DNA of 64,000 nucleotides from Haberlea rhodopensis (taxonomy: Eukaryota; Streptophyta; Magnoliopsida; Lamiales; Gesneriaceae), in assembly GCA_907163345.1 (NCBI GenBank), contig CAJQUN010000009.1:4464001-4528000 (forward strand), read 5' to 3'. A model generated the notes under the pieces. The model was not told the DNA's origin. It was given only the letters and a program-made list of their open reading frames with translations, and ran no database searches. Of this stretch, positions 34,288 to 47,400 are shown in pieces. The translations under genes and the position numbers were made by a program. Position 1 is the stretch's first letter. Each line of letters begins with the position of its first letter.

Positions 34288-34355
34288 TTACATAATTCGT
34301 CCTTTTTTGCCCCGAATCTTGTCTTCTCGGTTTTTATTTGTTTTTTGAGTTTTAT
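34288..34355. repeat. Dispersed repeat fragment (GAATCTTGTCTTCTCGG family), permuted copy
   Basis: AATTCGTCCTTTTTTGCCCC is followed directly by GAATCTTGTCTTCTCGGTTTT. In the copy at 49258-49490 the same two blocks occur in the opposite order, so this copy is permuted. Confidence 0.7.
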
Positions 34356-35339
34356 TTAAACATAAAACTTATTGGTCGCGCTAGAAACTTGGGAGATATC
34401 GAATAAGTTTCCATACAAAACTTTTTGGAGCAAAACGATTTTTTTATATAAAAAAAATTGTTAGCTAAGATGTCTGGCGGTACATTGAAAGGGAAAAAAA
34501 TCAATCAAAAATTGTTGAAGCAGACTAATTGTCATTGCTTAAAGAGTGATCGAATCATATCATTTGAGATGCTTTACGGATTAAAAGAAATTAGTTATGC
34601 TGTTATCTTCAACCATAGTTTTTTATAGAATGACCAACGCTTCATCTTAAAAGCATTATTTGAGATGAAATAAAATCTTATTCCTGATGTGGACCGATGA
34701 ATAACACTGCCTTGACATCAATACAAAAAATATGATAATTTGAGAAGGGCAAAACAATTTCTATCTTTTCAGTGTAGATATAATCATCGGATGGCGTGGA
34801 TCTCACATGAGGGCAACATCATCCAATGACTCATACTACATGGGGAGTAGTACTCCTCACGTAGGATAGAAATTTTTCCAAAGGAACTTGCCAATTATTT
34901 TTCAAGTTTTCGGGTGAACAAATGTTTTTAACAGGACTCGAACTCGAGTCCATCCCAAATAGGACAAGAGTGATAATCAATCCGGCTAGCCCGAAAGTAC
35001 CTAAAAGAACATGCCATGGTGTGAACAAAAAGGTTTTTTTTTTTTTAAAAATAATTTTAAAAAAATCGAAAATGTAGTAAAATTGGGCGTCTAACGTAAT
35101 CCACCATTGTGTGGGGGTCGTCACACAGCAGAAAAATACAGTCAAATCAGGCAGGAAATATAGTAAAAATGAAAAAAACATTTTTACTACTTTGCCCTTC
35201 TCATAGTGAAATCTTGATATCCTTATAGAAAGCACTTATAATTCAAAGCCCCCAATGTCTCTGCTCCTCTCACGATGGCTTCGACGTCGAATGTGAATTG
35301 AAGACTCACGATAGCTTCTTTTGTTCATTCTCTCAACCA
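34356..35339. other. Intergenic region, no gene recognised
   Basis: About 1 kb with no supported gene. A minus-strand open stretch at 34831-35235 lacks a domain and contains homopolymer tracts. Confidence 0.4.
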
Positions 35340-35498
35340 GAAATTCGATTGGAAACATGCCAGATATTTTTGAGCTTCCATGTTTAAATTATACAGGTTT
35401 ATATGGTGTCTTGCAATGTGGCTTCCGTGTTAATGATGATCATTTGATCACCGCTCTTGTTGAGCACCGGAGACGGGAGATACATAAAATTCACTTCA
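35340..35498 (+). pseudogene. Plant mobile domain (PMD) exon fragment
   Basis: The plus frame encodes YTGLYGVLQCGFRVNDDH then LITALVEHRRREIHKIHF. This matches the minus-strand PMD gene at the left end of the window (FYGVYRCNKITLDPH then LITALVERCRRETHTFHL). Only this part of the domain remains; immediately after it the sequence passes into a dispersed repeat (35497-35720). It is a clear relic of the same domain family. Confidence 0.75.
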
Positions 35499-35720
35499 AA
35501 TCTTGTCTTCTTGGTTTTCATTGGTTTTGAGTTGGGATTACTTAATCTTGCGTGACGTATTTATTTGTTCATTTTTTGCACCAAATATTTAGTATAAATA
35601 ACTAAAAAACTTACCAAGACAAATGAAGAAAGAGAGAAAATATACATTGTGTACCTGTTCTCTCTCACTAACACAAAAATACAGTCAAATCCCATGTTTT
35701 TGGATAGAAAACTCTACCAG
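35497..35720 (+). repeat. Dispersed repeat copy (ATCTTGTCTTCTTGG family)
   Basis: Shares AATCTTGTCTTCTTGG, ATCTTGCGTGACGT, CAAATATTTAGTATAAATAA and CAGTCAAATCCCAT, in the same order, with 49258-49490. It directly follows the PMD fragment, suggesting that the repeat is the non-coding part of a PMD-bearing transposon family. Confidence 0.75.
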
Positions 35721-36371
35721 CTAAAAAAAAAAACTATGCTTTTAATGGAGATTTAAGACCTATTTTAGGGCCATCAACAGGTGGTTATGCCTTCGAAAAA
35801 AAGAATTTTTCCTTGAACTACATCAAGTCATGACCGTCTTTCAATTCTATTCTTCGACATTGTGGTATATGAGTATATTGGCTACATTGTGGTATATGAT
35901 TATATGACTATCCATACGTTCGGTTAGATACAGTTCATATGATAATTACTGTTGGATCAAGTTAATTCCACGAGTCCCATGAATATTCATGTACGTATAT
36001 CCGCAATCGGATTAATCGGAGCTATGGAGTGAAGGACAAAGAAAGGTAGCAGAGAAAAATGAAACGAGTGCAAGGAGAAACTGGAGATAGAGCAAGCCCA
36101 TTATTGAAAAGCTTTTCTTGTAAAGAAAAGCTTCACCTTCAATGTATTGTATTTCGTTTTTTATTTTTGTTAACAAAAACTTTTTCGTTTCCTTCTTTCT
36201 TTATTCCAACTCTTTTGTTGTTTTAAAAAGCAATCAAAGTACCTGGAATCTACGAGGTCAAAAGAGCCATCATTTAATGATTGAATTAATAGGAGTTCAA
36301 TGAAAAATTCAATTTCATTATACTCATCAGAGGAAACCTGAAAAGTGAAAAAAATGACACACCGTGTCCAA
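35721..36371. other. Intergenic region between repeat and RLP24
   Basis: Contains a hairpin, GAAAAGCTTTTC followed by GAAAAGCTTC, near 36105-36135. The right part is the likely 3' untranslated region of RLP24. No gene is seen. Confidence 0.45.
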
Positions 36372-37659
36372 TCATTCCTCGATGCGATTGTCCTCGGCTT
36401 GCTGATGAGAAACTTTGACCTTGATCTTTGGTAATGTGAGCGATGGATCTTGCTGGAGAACAGCAGGAGCTTTGACCATGTGAATGCTCTGTTCCAGTTC
36501 CTTTGCAGCCTCACTCTGTAACTGGACCTTCTTTCCCTTCATTCTGTCCAATATTGTGATACGGGTCAATAACAGTTAAATATAAACTGATAATAAACAA
36601 AATGTTTCATGGTCGGTGGTAATCAGGTAGGAAGAAGAACCTCTTGGCGTGATGCCTTGCCTCCCTATCAACTCTAACTTTGTCGATTTTCTTGATGGCC
36701 TTCAGAGTGTTCTCCGTCACGTTCCTATCATATCTCTCGGGCCTATTTCGTTTCCTCTCAAATTCAAATGTTGAATCCTTGTGAGTTCAAACAATACCAT
36801 GGAGAGATATCAGATAGCTGCAGTTGAATCGAGTAGAAGAGAACCATCAAAAAAGGTATGAATGATGATGATAATTCCTACCTGCGTCATGTCCTTGCCA
36901 TTCAGCCGTCTGTAAGCTTTTGTCCATTTTACTTTACGTGGATTCCTCTTCATCTTGAAGTTTTTGTGGCATTTAGAACGACAAAACCGAAAGATCTGGA
37001 AAGCCAAATTGTTGGACATTTATGGACTTAAATTGTCTAAAAACTCGAAACAAACTTTTGATAGGCCAATAACCAATTTTTGAGAGAAAGCAGTGCATCT
37101 GTTTTTAAATACATTGGAGGATCAAAATTTAATTGATCATCAACCCCAACTAGTGGAACAAAGTCCCCAACTCCTCAGTCAGAAAACATGATCAACATAT
37201 ATCAACTTAGCTGCAGATGGCAACCCACTCAACAACATAAACCATTGCAATAACAGATTTTCTCATCAAGCTCAAGCACTTTCCACTTTAGAAACCAACA
37301 TCTTCACATACAGCTGAAGAATTATTGGTATTCCAGATAATCGATTCCAGTAAAAAAAAAAAAGTAATTTCATAGATGGATTAAGCTTCACATGGGTAAA
37401 CCTGTGGAGTGAAGTTTTGCGCTATCAAGTTGTGCTCAGGTGACAAATTGCCAAATTAAAGATTAAGTTTTTAAATATATACGATCTTATAGTGAATAAC
37501 TCCAAATCTTAATGAAGTCAACAATTTTGCCAATAAACAAATAACACAGAGAGAAATAGGTAGTTATGAAACTCTTACCTTAGCATCATTTCGAACATAC
37601 TGAATCCCATGCCCTGGATAAACTGTAGAAGAACAAAACCAACACTTCTCCAACCTCAT
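36372..37659 (-). CDS. RLP24: Ribosome biogenesis protein RLP24 (eL24-like), 4 exons
   Basis: RLP24 is a nucleolar placeholder on pre-60S ribosomal particles, replaced later by ribosomal protein eL24. Exons: 37659-37579, 36995-36882, 36777-36641 and 36543-36372, all with GT..AG and in phase, giving 167 residues. The L24e domain is complete: MRLEKCWFCSSTVYPGHG with Cys6 and Cys9, then FRFCRSKCHKNFKMKRNPRK with Cys32 and Cys36 forming the zinc site, and VKWTKAYRRLNGKDMTQ. A charged C-terminal extension with RKRNRPERYDRN and LPKIKVKVS separates RLP24 from cytosolic eL24. The start is the first in-frame ATG at 37659. It is divergent to RsmI across about 760 bp. No defect is seen. Confidence 0.96.
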
Positions 37660-38422
37660 TGTTCCTTTATTTCATACAAACCACCCCGTCTCCAGTAAGA
37701 ACAAAATCTCTTCTTTATTTGGTCAAACGCCTCCCTGTCCTGTCATAGCCAATGTTTGTTCCTTCGTTTTGTAACCACCTGCAGATTTATGTGTACGACG
37801 GAAAAACCCTAATTTTTGGGCTGGACTATTTGACTGTTGGGCCAAGTTTGTTTATTACATGTGGGCCTATAGTACTTCATCTTCACCCGCTACCCGGGAA
37901 CCGTACCTTTGAGTGGTGTCTTATGACAAAATTATATTATAAAGTTAAACCATACATGTCGGTCCTGCGACGTGTAAAGCAACGGAAGTATGGTGTTATG
38001 CCGCGGTCATTTAGCCGCAATTTCATTCTTTACCCTTTTACCACCCGTCTCACGGCGGCCGACTGGCCTCCCCGTCGCGTTATTTCCTTCATATTCATCT
38101 TTATTTTCCCTTTCTTCACCTCCTCGCCCCACTATTATCGCACTCTCTTTTTCCTGCAACCATCAATCCTCTTCTGACAGCGAGCTCACCGAGCAATTCT
38201 CTTCAAAACAAGTAACTACTTCAGCACCCTAATCATCTTTACCTTCAACGAATCGTTGCTTAAAAATTGATATCTTTTTTCTCTTCTTCTCCCTCTTTTT
38301 TTTTTTTTTTTTTGGGTACGCTGGTAACTTTGCATCTTCATGAAACTTACATTTCTGAAATTTTATAAATGAAATCGAGTTTTTTTTTTTCATAACTTCG
38401 GATTTTGCGCGTTGCAGCTGCA
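37660..38422. promoter_or_regulatory. Shared divergent promoter region of RLP24 and RsmI
   Basis: 763 bp separate the two divergently oriented start codons. A poly-A/T tract sits at 38293-38315. An open stretch at 37752-38177 has no domain and is taken as chance. Transcription start sites cannot be placed from sequence alone, and part of this is 5' untranslated region. Confidence 0.5.
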
Positions 38423-41400
38423 ATGACGTTACTTTCGAAGAGTGCTTTACCTTGCCTTCTATCAAACCCATTAATCCCGTTTTCTGGAATTCAATGCAAA
38501 TGGATACCACTTTCTTTGTTCTCTTTTTGTTTTTGCCTTGAAGAAGTTTCGTTTTTTTCTTTTACCATTATGAAGGGTCCTCTGAAACCAGGATTATATC
38601 TCGTTGGAACACCAATTGGGAATCTTGAAGATATAACTTTAAGGTAGATTAATTTGCGAATTAATATGCTGTGGCAGCTCTGAATATTTGTTTCTTGGAT
38701 TTTCGTTTCTGTTGATATGGCAAATTAAATATTTTTATTATTTTGCCTGTAGAGCCCTGAGGGTGTTGAAATCTGCTGATGTCATTCTCTCAGAAGATAC
38801 TAGGCATTCAGGAAAGTTGCTTCATCACTATAATATTAAAACTCCACTTGTAAGTTACTGCTGGATCCTGTTTTTCAAATGAATTATGGTATACCTGTAG
38901 ACATGAGATATTTTCTGATTTTATGATTTAGATTTCAGTTAAGTTATCACAAATTTAATGAATCTCAACGAGAACAAGTAGTTCTTAGGAGATTGTTAGA
39001 TGGAGAAATTGTGGCTCTGATTAGTGATGCTGGGACACCAGGCATTAGCGATCCAGGAATGGAGCTGGTGAGTCACTTGTTCAAGTGTAACATGCATATA
39101 CATATACAATATATATGCATCCACATCTAACTGTTTACTCATTGTCTTCTGTGGGATGCCTACATGTGCTGCAAGAAGCAAAGATGAAAAACCTCTTTGA
39201 CCTGAGTTATTTTTATTGCATTCATGTATGTATGTTCTTTTTGGAATGTGGATGTAGGCAAAGTTGTGTGTAGATAAAGATATACCTGTTATTCCAGTCC
39301 CTGGGCCATCTGCTGTAATAGCCGCTCTTTCAGCATCCGGTTTACCTACTAATGAGTTCACATTTGGTAATATTTGATGAATATGGTTTTTTTTAATTGC
39401 TCAGTTATCATACCTAATTGTGTGCAATATGATGCAGTTGGCTTTCTTTCTAAACATGCTGGAACTAGAAGAGATAGGCTGTTGGTCTCGGCAAATAGTG
39501 CAGCCACTCAAGTCTTCTTTGTTCCTCCTCACAAGCTCGGTCAATTTTTAGACGAGACCTCTTTAATCTTTGGTCAATCTAGGTAATTATTTGGAAAGTG
39601 ATATTTTTTTAACAATTTACAGGCACATATGCATTTACTGCTTTTGAACCAGTACCCTGACATGTTATGTCTAAGTTTTCTTGGTTAGGAAGTGGCACTA
39701 TTTTGAAAGTGTGAGGATTCGTCTGCTGCTTTGCCAATTGGCCTCTGTTATTGGCACTGTTATTAGCATACAAATGAAACCTGATCTTGTGCATTCTTCA
39801 CACTTCATCATCATAAAAAGTGAAACTAAAGAAATGCAACATATCGATCCTTTTTAAATTGAAGGATGCATTTATTTACAGGCAATGTGTCATTGCTCGG
39901 GAAATCACCAAACTGCATGAAGAGGTACTGTTTCCAACTGTTAATTTGCGAACATGTTATTGCACAAGTGGTCTGTTAGTTATAATTGGTTGTGTTTTTC
40001 AAATTATTTCCAGTATCCGCAGAGATAGAATTATGTAAAGTTTACATATTCTTGAGAGAAACTCTCGTTTTCCATTTCTGTAAATTTATCTTTCTCAATG
40101 TTTACAATGGCCTACCAATCTATTTATAGTCTAATACAGCCAAAGAAATGATTACATAAGATAAATCTGTTACAACTGAAAATATTCCTTTTTAACTAAT
40201 TGATAATAATTGCCCACTAACTCTGCTACATCGTTGCATGAGTCTGTGCATTTATTCCTTTATGAAATGCATGACACCGTAGGAGGTTGATACTTGACTT
40301 TCCCCCGCAAGCTTAGCGGGGATGAGACACCACACTAAGCTTGGATCGAAGACGACCGAATGACATGTTGGATAAAGGTTTGGTAAGAACATCAGCAACT
40401 TGATCACACCCAGGGACATGCTGTACATGTAGCTGTTTAGATAATACTTTATCTCGAACGAAATGGAGATCCAACTCAAGATGTTTAGTGCGTGAGTGAA
40501 GAACTGGATTAGCACTTAAGGCTATAGTGCTTAGATTGTCACACCATAACACTGGTATATTCGAAATACAAATGCGCAGTTCCTGAGCAATGATTGAATC
40601 CACAACAGTTCCGACGTTGCATTTGCAAGACTCCGATATTCTACTTCTGTACTTGAACGAGATACCACAGCTTGCTTCTTTGAAATCCATGAGATTGGTG
40701 TATGACCCAAAAACCAACAGAAACCCGATGTTGAGCGACGATCATCAGGGTCACTTCCCCAATCAGCATCACAGAACCCATATAGGCAGAATCTTGGTGA
40801 TGGACTGATTTTGATGCCAAACTGCATTGTACCACTTAGATAGCGAAGGATGCGTTTTACAGCTTTCCAATGAGTGTGTAGAGGAGTGTGCATGAATTGG
40901 CAAACCTTGTTAACACTGAATGCGATGTCCGGTCGTGTGATTGACAAATATTGAAAAGCACCCACTGTGCTACGGTAAAGTGTGACATCTGCAACAGGGT
41001 CACCATCCATGGAAGAAAGTTTGAGCCCCGATGTCATGGGTGTCGGTAAAGAGTTGGCATGACTCATCTGTGTTTTTAGAAGAAGATCTCAGATATATTT
41101 CGATTGAGACAGGAACAAAGAACCATCTGAAGTATGTTGAACTTCAATACCCAAGAAGTGTGAGTTTGCCAAGATCCTTGAGTGAGAAAAGCTTGTCCAG
41201 TTGATAGATAACATCTTGAACATGACATGAATTGCTCCCTGTAATAACAATATCATCTACATATACAAGAAGATAGATAATAGAGTTATTAGAAATCTTA
41301 ATACAAGGATGAGTCTGCCCATGAGTTCTCAAATCCCGTATTTTGTAGTGACATTCGAAGTTTATCAAACCACGCGCGCGGCGCTTGTTTGAGATCGTAG

Positions 41401-44400
41401 ATAGCTTTGTGGAGTTGGCAAACCAAATGAGTTGTGTTATTTTGAACCTCGAAGCCTGGTGGCTGTTGCATGTATACTAGTTCATGCAATGAGCCATTTA
41501 AGAAGGCATTGTTGACATCGATTTGGCGAATACACCACCCTTTGGAAACCGCTAGAGTGAGGACTAAGCGAACCGTGGTGTATTTTACCACAAGACTAAA
41601 AGTCTCATCGTAGTCCAAACCTGGAGTTTGAGAATAACCCTTGGCAACTAAGCGAGCTTTATACCGAGCAATGGAGCCATCTGGATTTGTCTTGAGCTTG
41701 AAGATCCATTTACTCCCAACAATTGGTGCGGTAGAAGGGGCTGGTACAAGAGACCAAGTGTTATTCTGCATCAAGGCTTGGTATTCTGAACTCATAGCTT
41801 GGAGCCAGTCTTTGTGAAGACGAGCTTCTTGGACAGTACTTGGTTCCTGAATAGTAGATAATTCAGTGTGGAGAACCTTGGGTTTAGAGATGCCGGCCTT
41901 GGATCTAGTGACCATTTTATGTGTGTTCCCTGGCATTGATGAAGGATTGCTGTCCTGAATAGGTTCATTCGACACTGTTCGATTTGGAGCAGAGGAACAA
42001 GGTAATGGATTATCAGGAGGAGGAGGGGAGGTTTGACTCGAGTTTGAATCATCATTCTGTGGTTGATGTGGAGTTGATAAGAATGAAGAAAGAGCAGGAA
42101 CAGAGGGTATTAGAGGAGCAGATTGTAATTGAGAATCTAAAAGGGGAGTTGGTAAATATAGTGGATGAGGAGGTGAGGAATTAGTGGTTTCTGTTACGGG
42201 AAGAAGTTCAAAAATTAATAAGCCCAATCAATGACACCAATCCATGACAATGATGGGCCATTCTGGAGGCCCAAGGAAAGAGGGAAGAAAACGTGAAAAG
42301 AGGGGGGTAGTTAGTGTTGGGAGGGAAAAACAGAATAAAAGAGAGGGGTTAGTGGGTAGTTTTGCATTCCAGATTTTATGTTGAATTTGTATACAAGCTT
42401 ATGCTTGGGACAAGCTTTGGCTTGGGGGCAAGGAGGAGTCTCTCCTTGAGAGTGTGTGTGTTTTGCTTTGTAACTAGTGTAGTTACCTTTCCTTTTCCAG
42501 ATTGCAATTGAATATTTCTGAGTTTGATTATTGTGCTGTCATTTGTCATTATAGTTCCCTGGGTTCTGTCCATTCTAGCTAATTAGGAATTTTAGATCCT
42601 AACAATTGGTCCGACCTGCCGGACGACAACGTGACCGAGGAGATTCAATAGCATGGCGATTTCTCCCAGTACCAGCAGCCGCGATAGCCTTTTTTTCAGC
42701 TGCTTTGGATATGAAGCATTGCCAAAATTCAACGGCAATGATCCCCAGCAGTGGCTTAGAACAGCAGAGGGTTATTTCAAGGCCCATTCCACTCCTGCGC
42801 ACCACCTATTGCAGATCGCATTCATGTCAATGGAAGGAGTGGCTTCAACGTGGTTTTACTTAATTACAACGCTGTATCCGGATATCCAGTGGGAGCAATT
42901 CACTCAGGAAGTGGTCAAACGGTTTGTCGTGACGATGCCCATGGAGTCCCCTTGCCATGAGGAAGATTCGTACAGTTGGGCGCAGAAATTTGTCAAGGAA
43001 AAAAATGAAGAGGAAACTAACAAAAAGGATTTGGTAGATTCTAGTGGAGAAAAGAATGACAGCGTCGACGGAGACAAGGCTGCTGAAGACACTCGTGATG
43101 AGAAATTGGTGGATGAAGGAGAAGATTCGGCGATGCATGACAAGGATGAACCTAAGCTAGGGTTGCTGAAAGGGGAACAAGATTCTAAGGAGATGGAATC
43201 AGTCCCACTCGAATAAAAAAAAAAACAGTGGGTTTGAGAAGGTGGCTGGAGGCTTCAACAAAGCTGAGGCGATACAGATTAGAAGGCACATGAAATTTTC
43301 TATGTTCACGGGCATAAAACTATGGCCAATTCAATTGGGTTTCGAACAAAGGCTTGGGGTGAAAACGAGTTTTAGCCAAGAGCGTATACCATGGTTCGAT
43401 GAAGAAGACGAGAGAGCGTGGAAATTGTGGGTTGTGGCTGACGATCGGAAAAAAAGTGAGTGGATCTGTGAAATTGAAAAGAAAATTTCATACTTAAAAT
43501 GGAAAGGACTCACCGAACAGTTGATTACAAGGTACTGTGGTCGGAAAGCATGGAATCCTTATCAACTAGTGTCTACGTCGATACAGGAGAGGGGGTGGGT
43601 GTACGGTGCTGTGCCGGTGAATCTGGAGGTGCTGAGGGAAACGGACGACGAGCAACACGTTGGATATGTGGTTGTTGGATACAAATCTAAAGTAGCGAGT
43701 ATGATGAGTATCCTGGGGCTATTTTGTTTCAATTGGGCCTTAGCGTCGGCCCATTTAATTGAAAAGGTAATTAGAAGAGTTGGGGTGTGGGATACCAGTC
43801 AGAAACAAGATTGGGCCCAAAAAAATATAATTGGCAGCCTAAATTGCGATCACTACTCAACGTCAAGATGGAAGTGGGGGAAGAACGAGGGAGCTATAGG
43901 AGACTTTGGTGATGGGAACGTCCGACAGATGGAGACAGTCGTCTCGCCGGCTGGTAGCGGCTGGACCGGCAAACTGGTGGCGGGAGACAGAGAGTTTGTG
44001 CAGAGGCCACTCGCAGAAGAATTATGGAGCAACAGGGCTGAAATTGTAGATTGTGGTAAGGAATGGGCCAAATTGTTAGGTCGTTTGGTGTTTTATTTCT
44101 TGGGTTCGATGGGTGCCGTGAGACCAACCAAGGATTGAAAACCTATGGGCTTTCCACTATTGATTGGGACAAATTTTCAGATATTATAACTCATGAGACA
44201 AGTTTTGGGGCTAGGGCCCAAAGAAATCAAATGTGCCTATTCAAGCCAGGCCAAGTGTCCTGGACGTCAAAAGTCAGAAATTGGGAATGGGGAGAAGAAA
44301 TTTCAGTACGATGGAGAGATGGGCTCGAACAACGGCAGGTGCCTCATAGGATGCTGTTGACGGACGAGGCGACCGGACATGGTGGTGGCGGTGGCGGTGG

Positions 44401-47400
44401 CGGAGAGGGAGTTGGAGAGCAGCTGGAGAAATTACTCGCGGAGGCTAGTGCTTTTGGTATAAGGATAGTTGCTCCACTGGTTAGCGTTCTTGTCTGCATG
44501 AGTGAATTGAGAAAAGAATTTGCAGCAAAGTATGTTTCTGCTCATAGTGGAGTAACTTCTCTATTAAAGATGGGTGGTCATAATGCTGCAGGTGGAAATG
44601 AATTGGTTGGTTTGGCATATGAGGTGTTGAAAAATCTTGTCAGGGTTGAAGAAATTAAGAGGATTATGATAGAGGAAGGGACCCAAGAAGGGTTTCAAAA
44701 TTTCTTTATGAAATTGAATGACTGTTTCCTTTTGCTCTCTCGAAAGAGAATTTTAGCTACTCAAGATGTGAATTGGATAGAAAGAATTCAGGGTGTTAAA
44801 GTTGTTGTTGGGCTTGTCCTTGTATTGACTCAATTATCTGTTTTCATGGAACAAATGGCCGTTCCGATAATTACTGGAGATGTACGAGATGCAAATAAGA
44901 TGTGGGATAGAGGAAGAACGCTACTAATTTTATTGGGTATAATCAAGTGGAAGAAATTAAAACACTTAAAGTCAGCCTTGAGGACAAGGCTGATTTCGAG
45001 AGGGCGGTATTGTTACGGGAAGAAGTTCAAAAATTAATAAGCCCAATCAATGACACCAATCCATGACAATGATGGGCCATTCTGGAGGCCCAAGGAAAGA
45101 GGGAAGAAAACGTGAAAAGAGGGGGGTAGTTAGTGTTGGGAGGGAAAAACAGAATAAAAGAGAGGGGTTAGTGGGTAGTTTTGCATTCCAGATTTAATGT
45201 TGAATTTGTATACAAGCTTATGCTTGGGACAAGCTTTGGCTTGGGGGCAAGGAGGAGTCTCTCCTTGAGAGTGTGTGTGTTTTGCTTTGTAACTAGTGTA
45301 GTTACCTTTCCTTTTCCAGATTGCAATTGAATATTTCTGAGTTTGATTATTGTGCTGTCATTTGTCATTATAGTTCCCTGGGTTCTGTCCATTCTAGCTG
45401 ATTAGGAATTTTAGATCCTAACAGTTTCAGACATAGAGGCAAGTTTAGATTGAAAAGGAAAGGAATTCTCGTCAAATTTAACATGCCTTGAGATATATAT
45501 TCTGCCATCATTACTAAGACACTTGTAACCTTTGTGGTTAGTGCTATACCCAATAAATGTACATGGTGTTGAACGAAACTCGAGTTTATGACGATTATAC
45601 GGGCGAAGACATGGAAACATGAGCATCCAAATACTCTAAGTAAGGAGTAATCGGGAATTTTATCATGCAATCTAGTGAGGGGAATATCACCTGAGAGACT
45701 TGACGTAGGCAATCTATTGATCAGATAAACAGCGGAAGAAAAGGCATATTCCCAAAAGTAAGAAGAGTTAATCCTGTTTCAACAATGTGACGATGTTTTC
45801 GTTCGACAATGCCATTTTGTTTGGAGGTGTAAGGGCACGAGAATCTATGAAGAATACCATGTGACTGAAGAAGCGGAGTTAAGGCTCGAAATTCACCCCC
45901 TGAATCAGTTTGGAGTGTTTTAATGGTCGTGTTAAATTGGTTTGCTATTAGTTTAAGAAACAAAGTAAAGACATGACGAACTTCAGACTTGAGTTTTATG
46001 AAATAAATCCAAGTAAATCGACTAAAAGCATCAACGAAGCTCACATAATATCGAAAACCCTCACGAGAAGGAGTATGTGCTGGCCCCCAAACATCCGACA
46101 AAACTAATGCAAAAGGAGTAGTAAACACAGTATGCGAAGAGGGAAAAGGAAGACAATGGCTTTTGCCTAATTCACAAGAGGAACAAAAACTTTGATTTAC
46201 ATTTCTCGGAAATGCAACATGACAGTTTGATAATACATGTTTAACAACAGCTATTTGTGGGTGGCCTAGCCTAAGGTGCCACTTGTTTAGTGATAGCATA
46301 GACGACGACGGAGGAGTTGAGCTGGAAGAGGTGGTTGAGGTAGAACTTGTATGATGACAGGCAGGAGAGACACTCAAAGATGGAATGGTCTTTCCAAGGG
46401 AGAATTTGTATAATCCATTATGCAAACTCCCATGGAAAAGCACAACTTTGGTTGCTAGATCCTTCACAACACAAAAATATGGGTGAAATTCAAAGAAAAC
46501 ATTGTTATCTTGAGCAAATTTACTAACACTAAGTAAATTCTTAGAAATATTTGGAACACGAAGCAAGTTATGAAGAACAAAGGAACGAGAGGAAGAACAT
46601 AGTTGTGAACGACCTATATGGGATATATACAAACCTTCACCATTGCCCATATGAACTTTACCACTGCCATTGTACTCCGATCCAAGACAGATTGCTCAGA
46701 TCATTTGTGACATGGTGCGAAGCACCTGAGTCGGGGTACCAATAGTTTTCGGCATTAGACATAGGAGTAGATGTTGCTACTGCAGCAGTAGGAAACTGTT
46801 GGCGAATCTGATTTGGACCTTGAGGAGGGGGGGTCTGAAAACCAAATTTCCTTTGAGGAGGGACAAACTCTTTGTCAAAACGATAATAACATCGTTCTGC
46901 AAAGTGTCCAATGATTCTACATATTTGACATATAGGACGATTAGAAAAGTTATTCCAACCTCGACGACCACCTCGAGTAGTTCGTCCACGGCCTCGACCA
47001 CGGAATGAAGGGCCTGAATTTGGTGGGGTATTCTTTGGTTTCTTATTAGATGAAAGAGTTGTTGTGTTAACAGTAGGAGAAGTAGGTTCAATGGTAGTGG
47101 TGTATTAGTCAATACGTCCCTCATGAGCTAAGAGTAAAGCTCCAACTTCAGAGAGAGAGAGAGAGAGATTATCCACTCTGGAGGTGATATGAACTACAAC
47201 AGCATCATATTCTTGACCTATTCCTCCAAGAATATGGAGTATTTGGTCTTCATCAGGTACTGGATGGCCGCACACAGCTAATGTGTCAACCAAGCACTTC
47301 ATTTTGTTGAGATATTCTTTCATTTGAAGATTTCCTTTCTTTAACGTCTGCAACTGAAGCTTGTATTGCATGACCTTTGCTTTGGAACGATAAGCAAATA

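Larger units (their letters stand above)
42192..45423 (+). mobile_element. Young gag-only LTR retroelement (TR-GAG type) nested in the Copia
   Basis: Direct LTRs of 413 bp lie at 42192-42604 and 45011-45423, start TGTTACGGGAAGAAG and end GATCCTAACA. By eye they differ at two positions. GTTTC flanks the element at 42187-42191 and 45424-45428. The interior encodes a Gypsy-like gag domain and two further long frames, with no protease, reverse transcriptase, RNase H or integrase. This fits the described class of terminal-repeat elements with a GAG domain, which depend on an autonomous partner. The sequence after the left LTR, ATTGGTCCGACCTGCC, is not the initiator-Met primer site. A purine tract, GAGAGGGCGG, precedes the right LTR. 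Confidence 0.92.

Noticed and set aside
34831..35235. 134-codon minus-strand frame with hydrophobic segments
   Set aside because: It spans homopolymer runs and has no domain, splice context or conserved motif; chance is more likely.
35950..36175. TGTTGGATCA..TTGTTAACA segment as a possible solo LTR
   Set aside because: The ends look right, but the flanking pentamers (ATTAC and AAAAC) differ, so there is no target duplication.
37752..38177. 141-codon plus-strand frame between RLP24 and RsmI
   Set aside because: It lies in the divergent promoter and 5' untranslated region, has no recognised domain, and lacks gene context.
40590..40808. Plus-strand frames opposite the Copia polymerase
   Set aside because: They are mirror frames of the minus-strand RNase H sequence.
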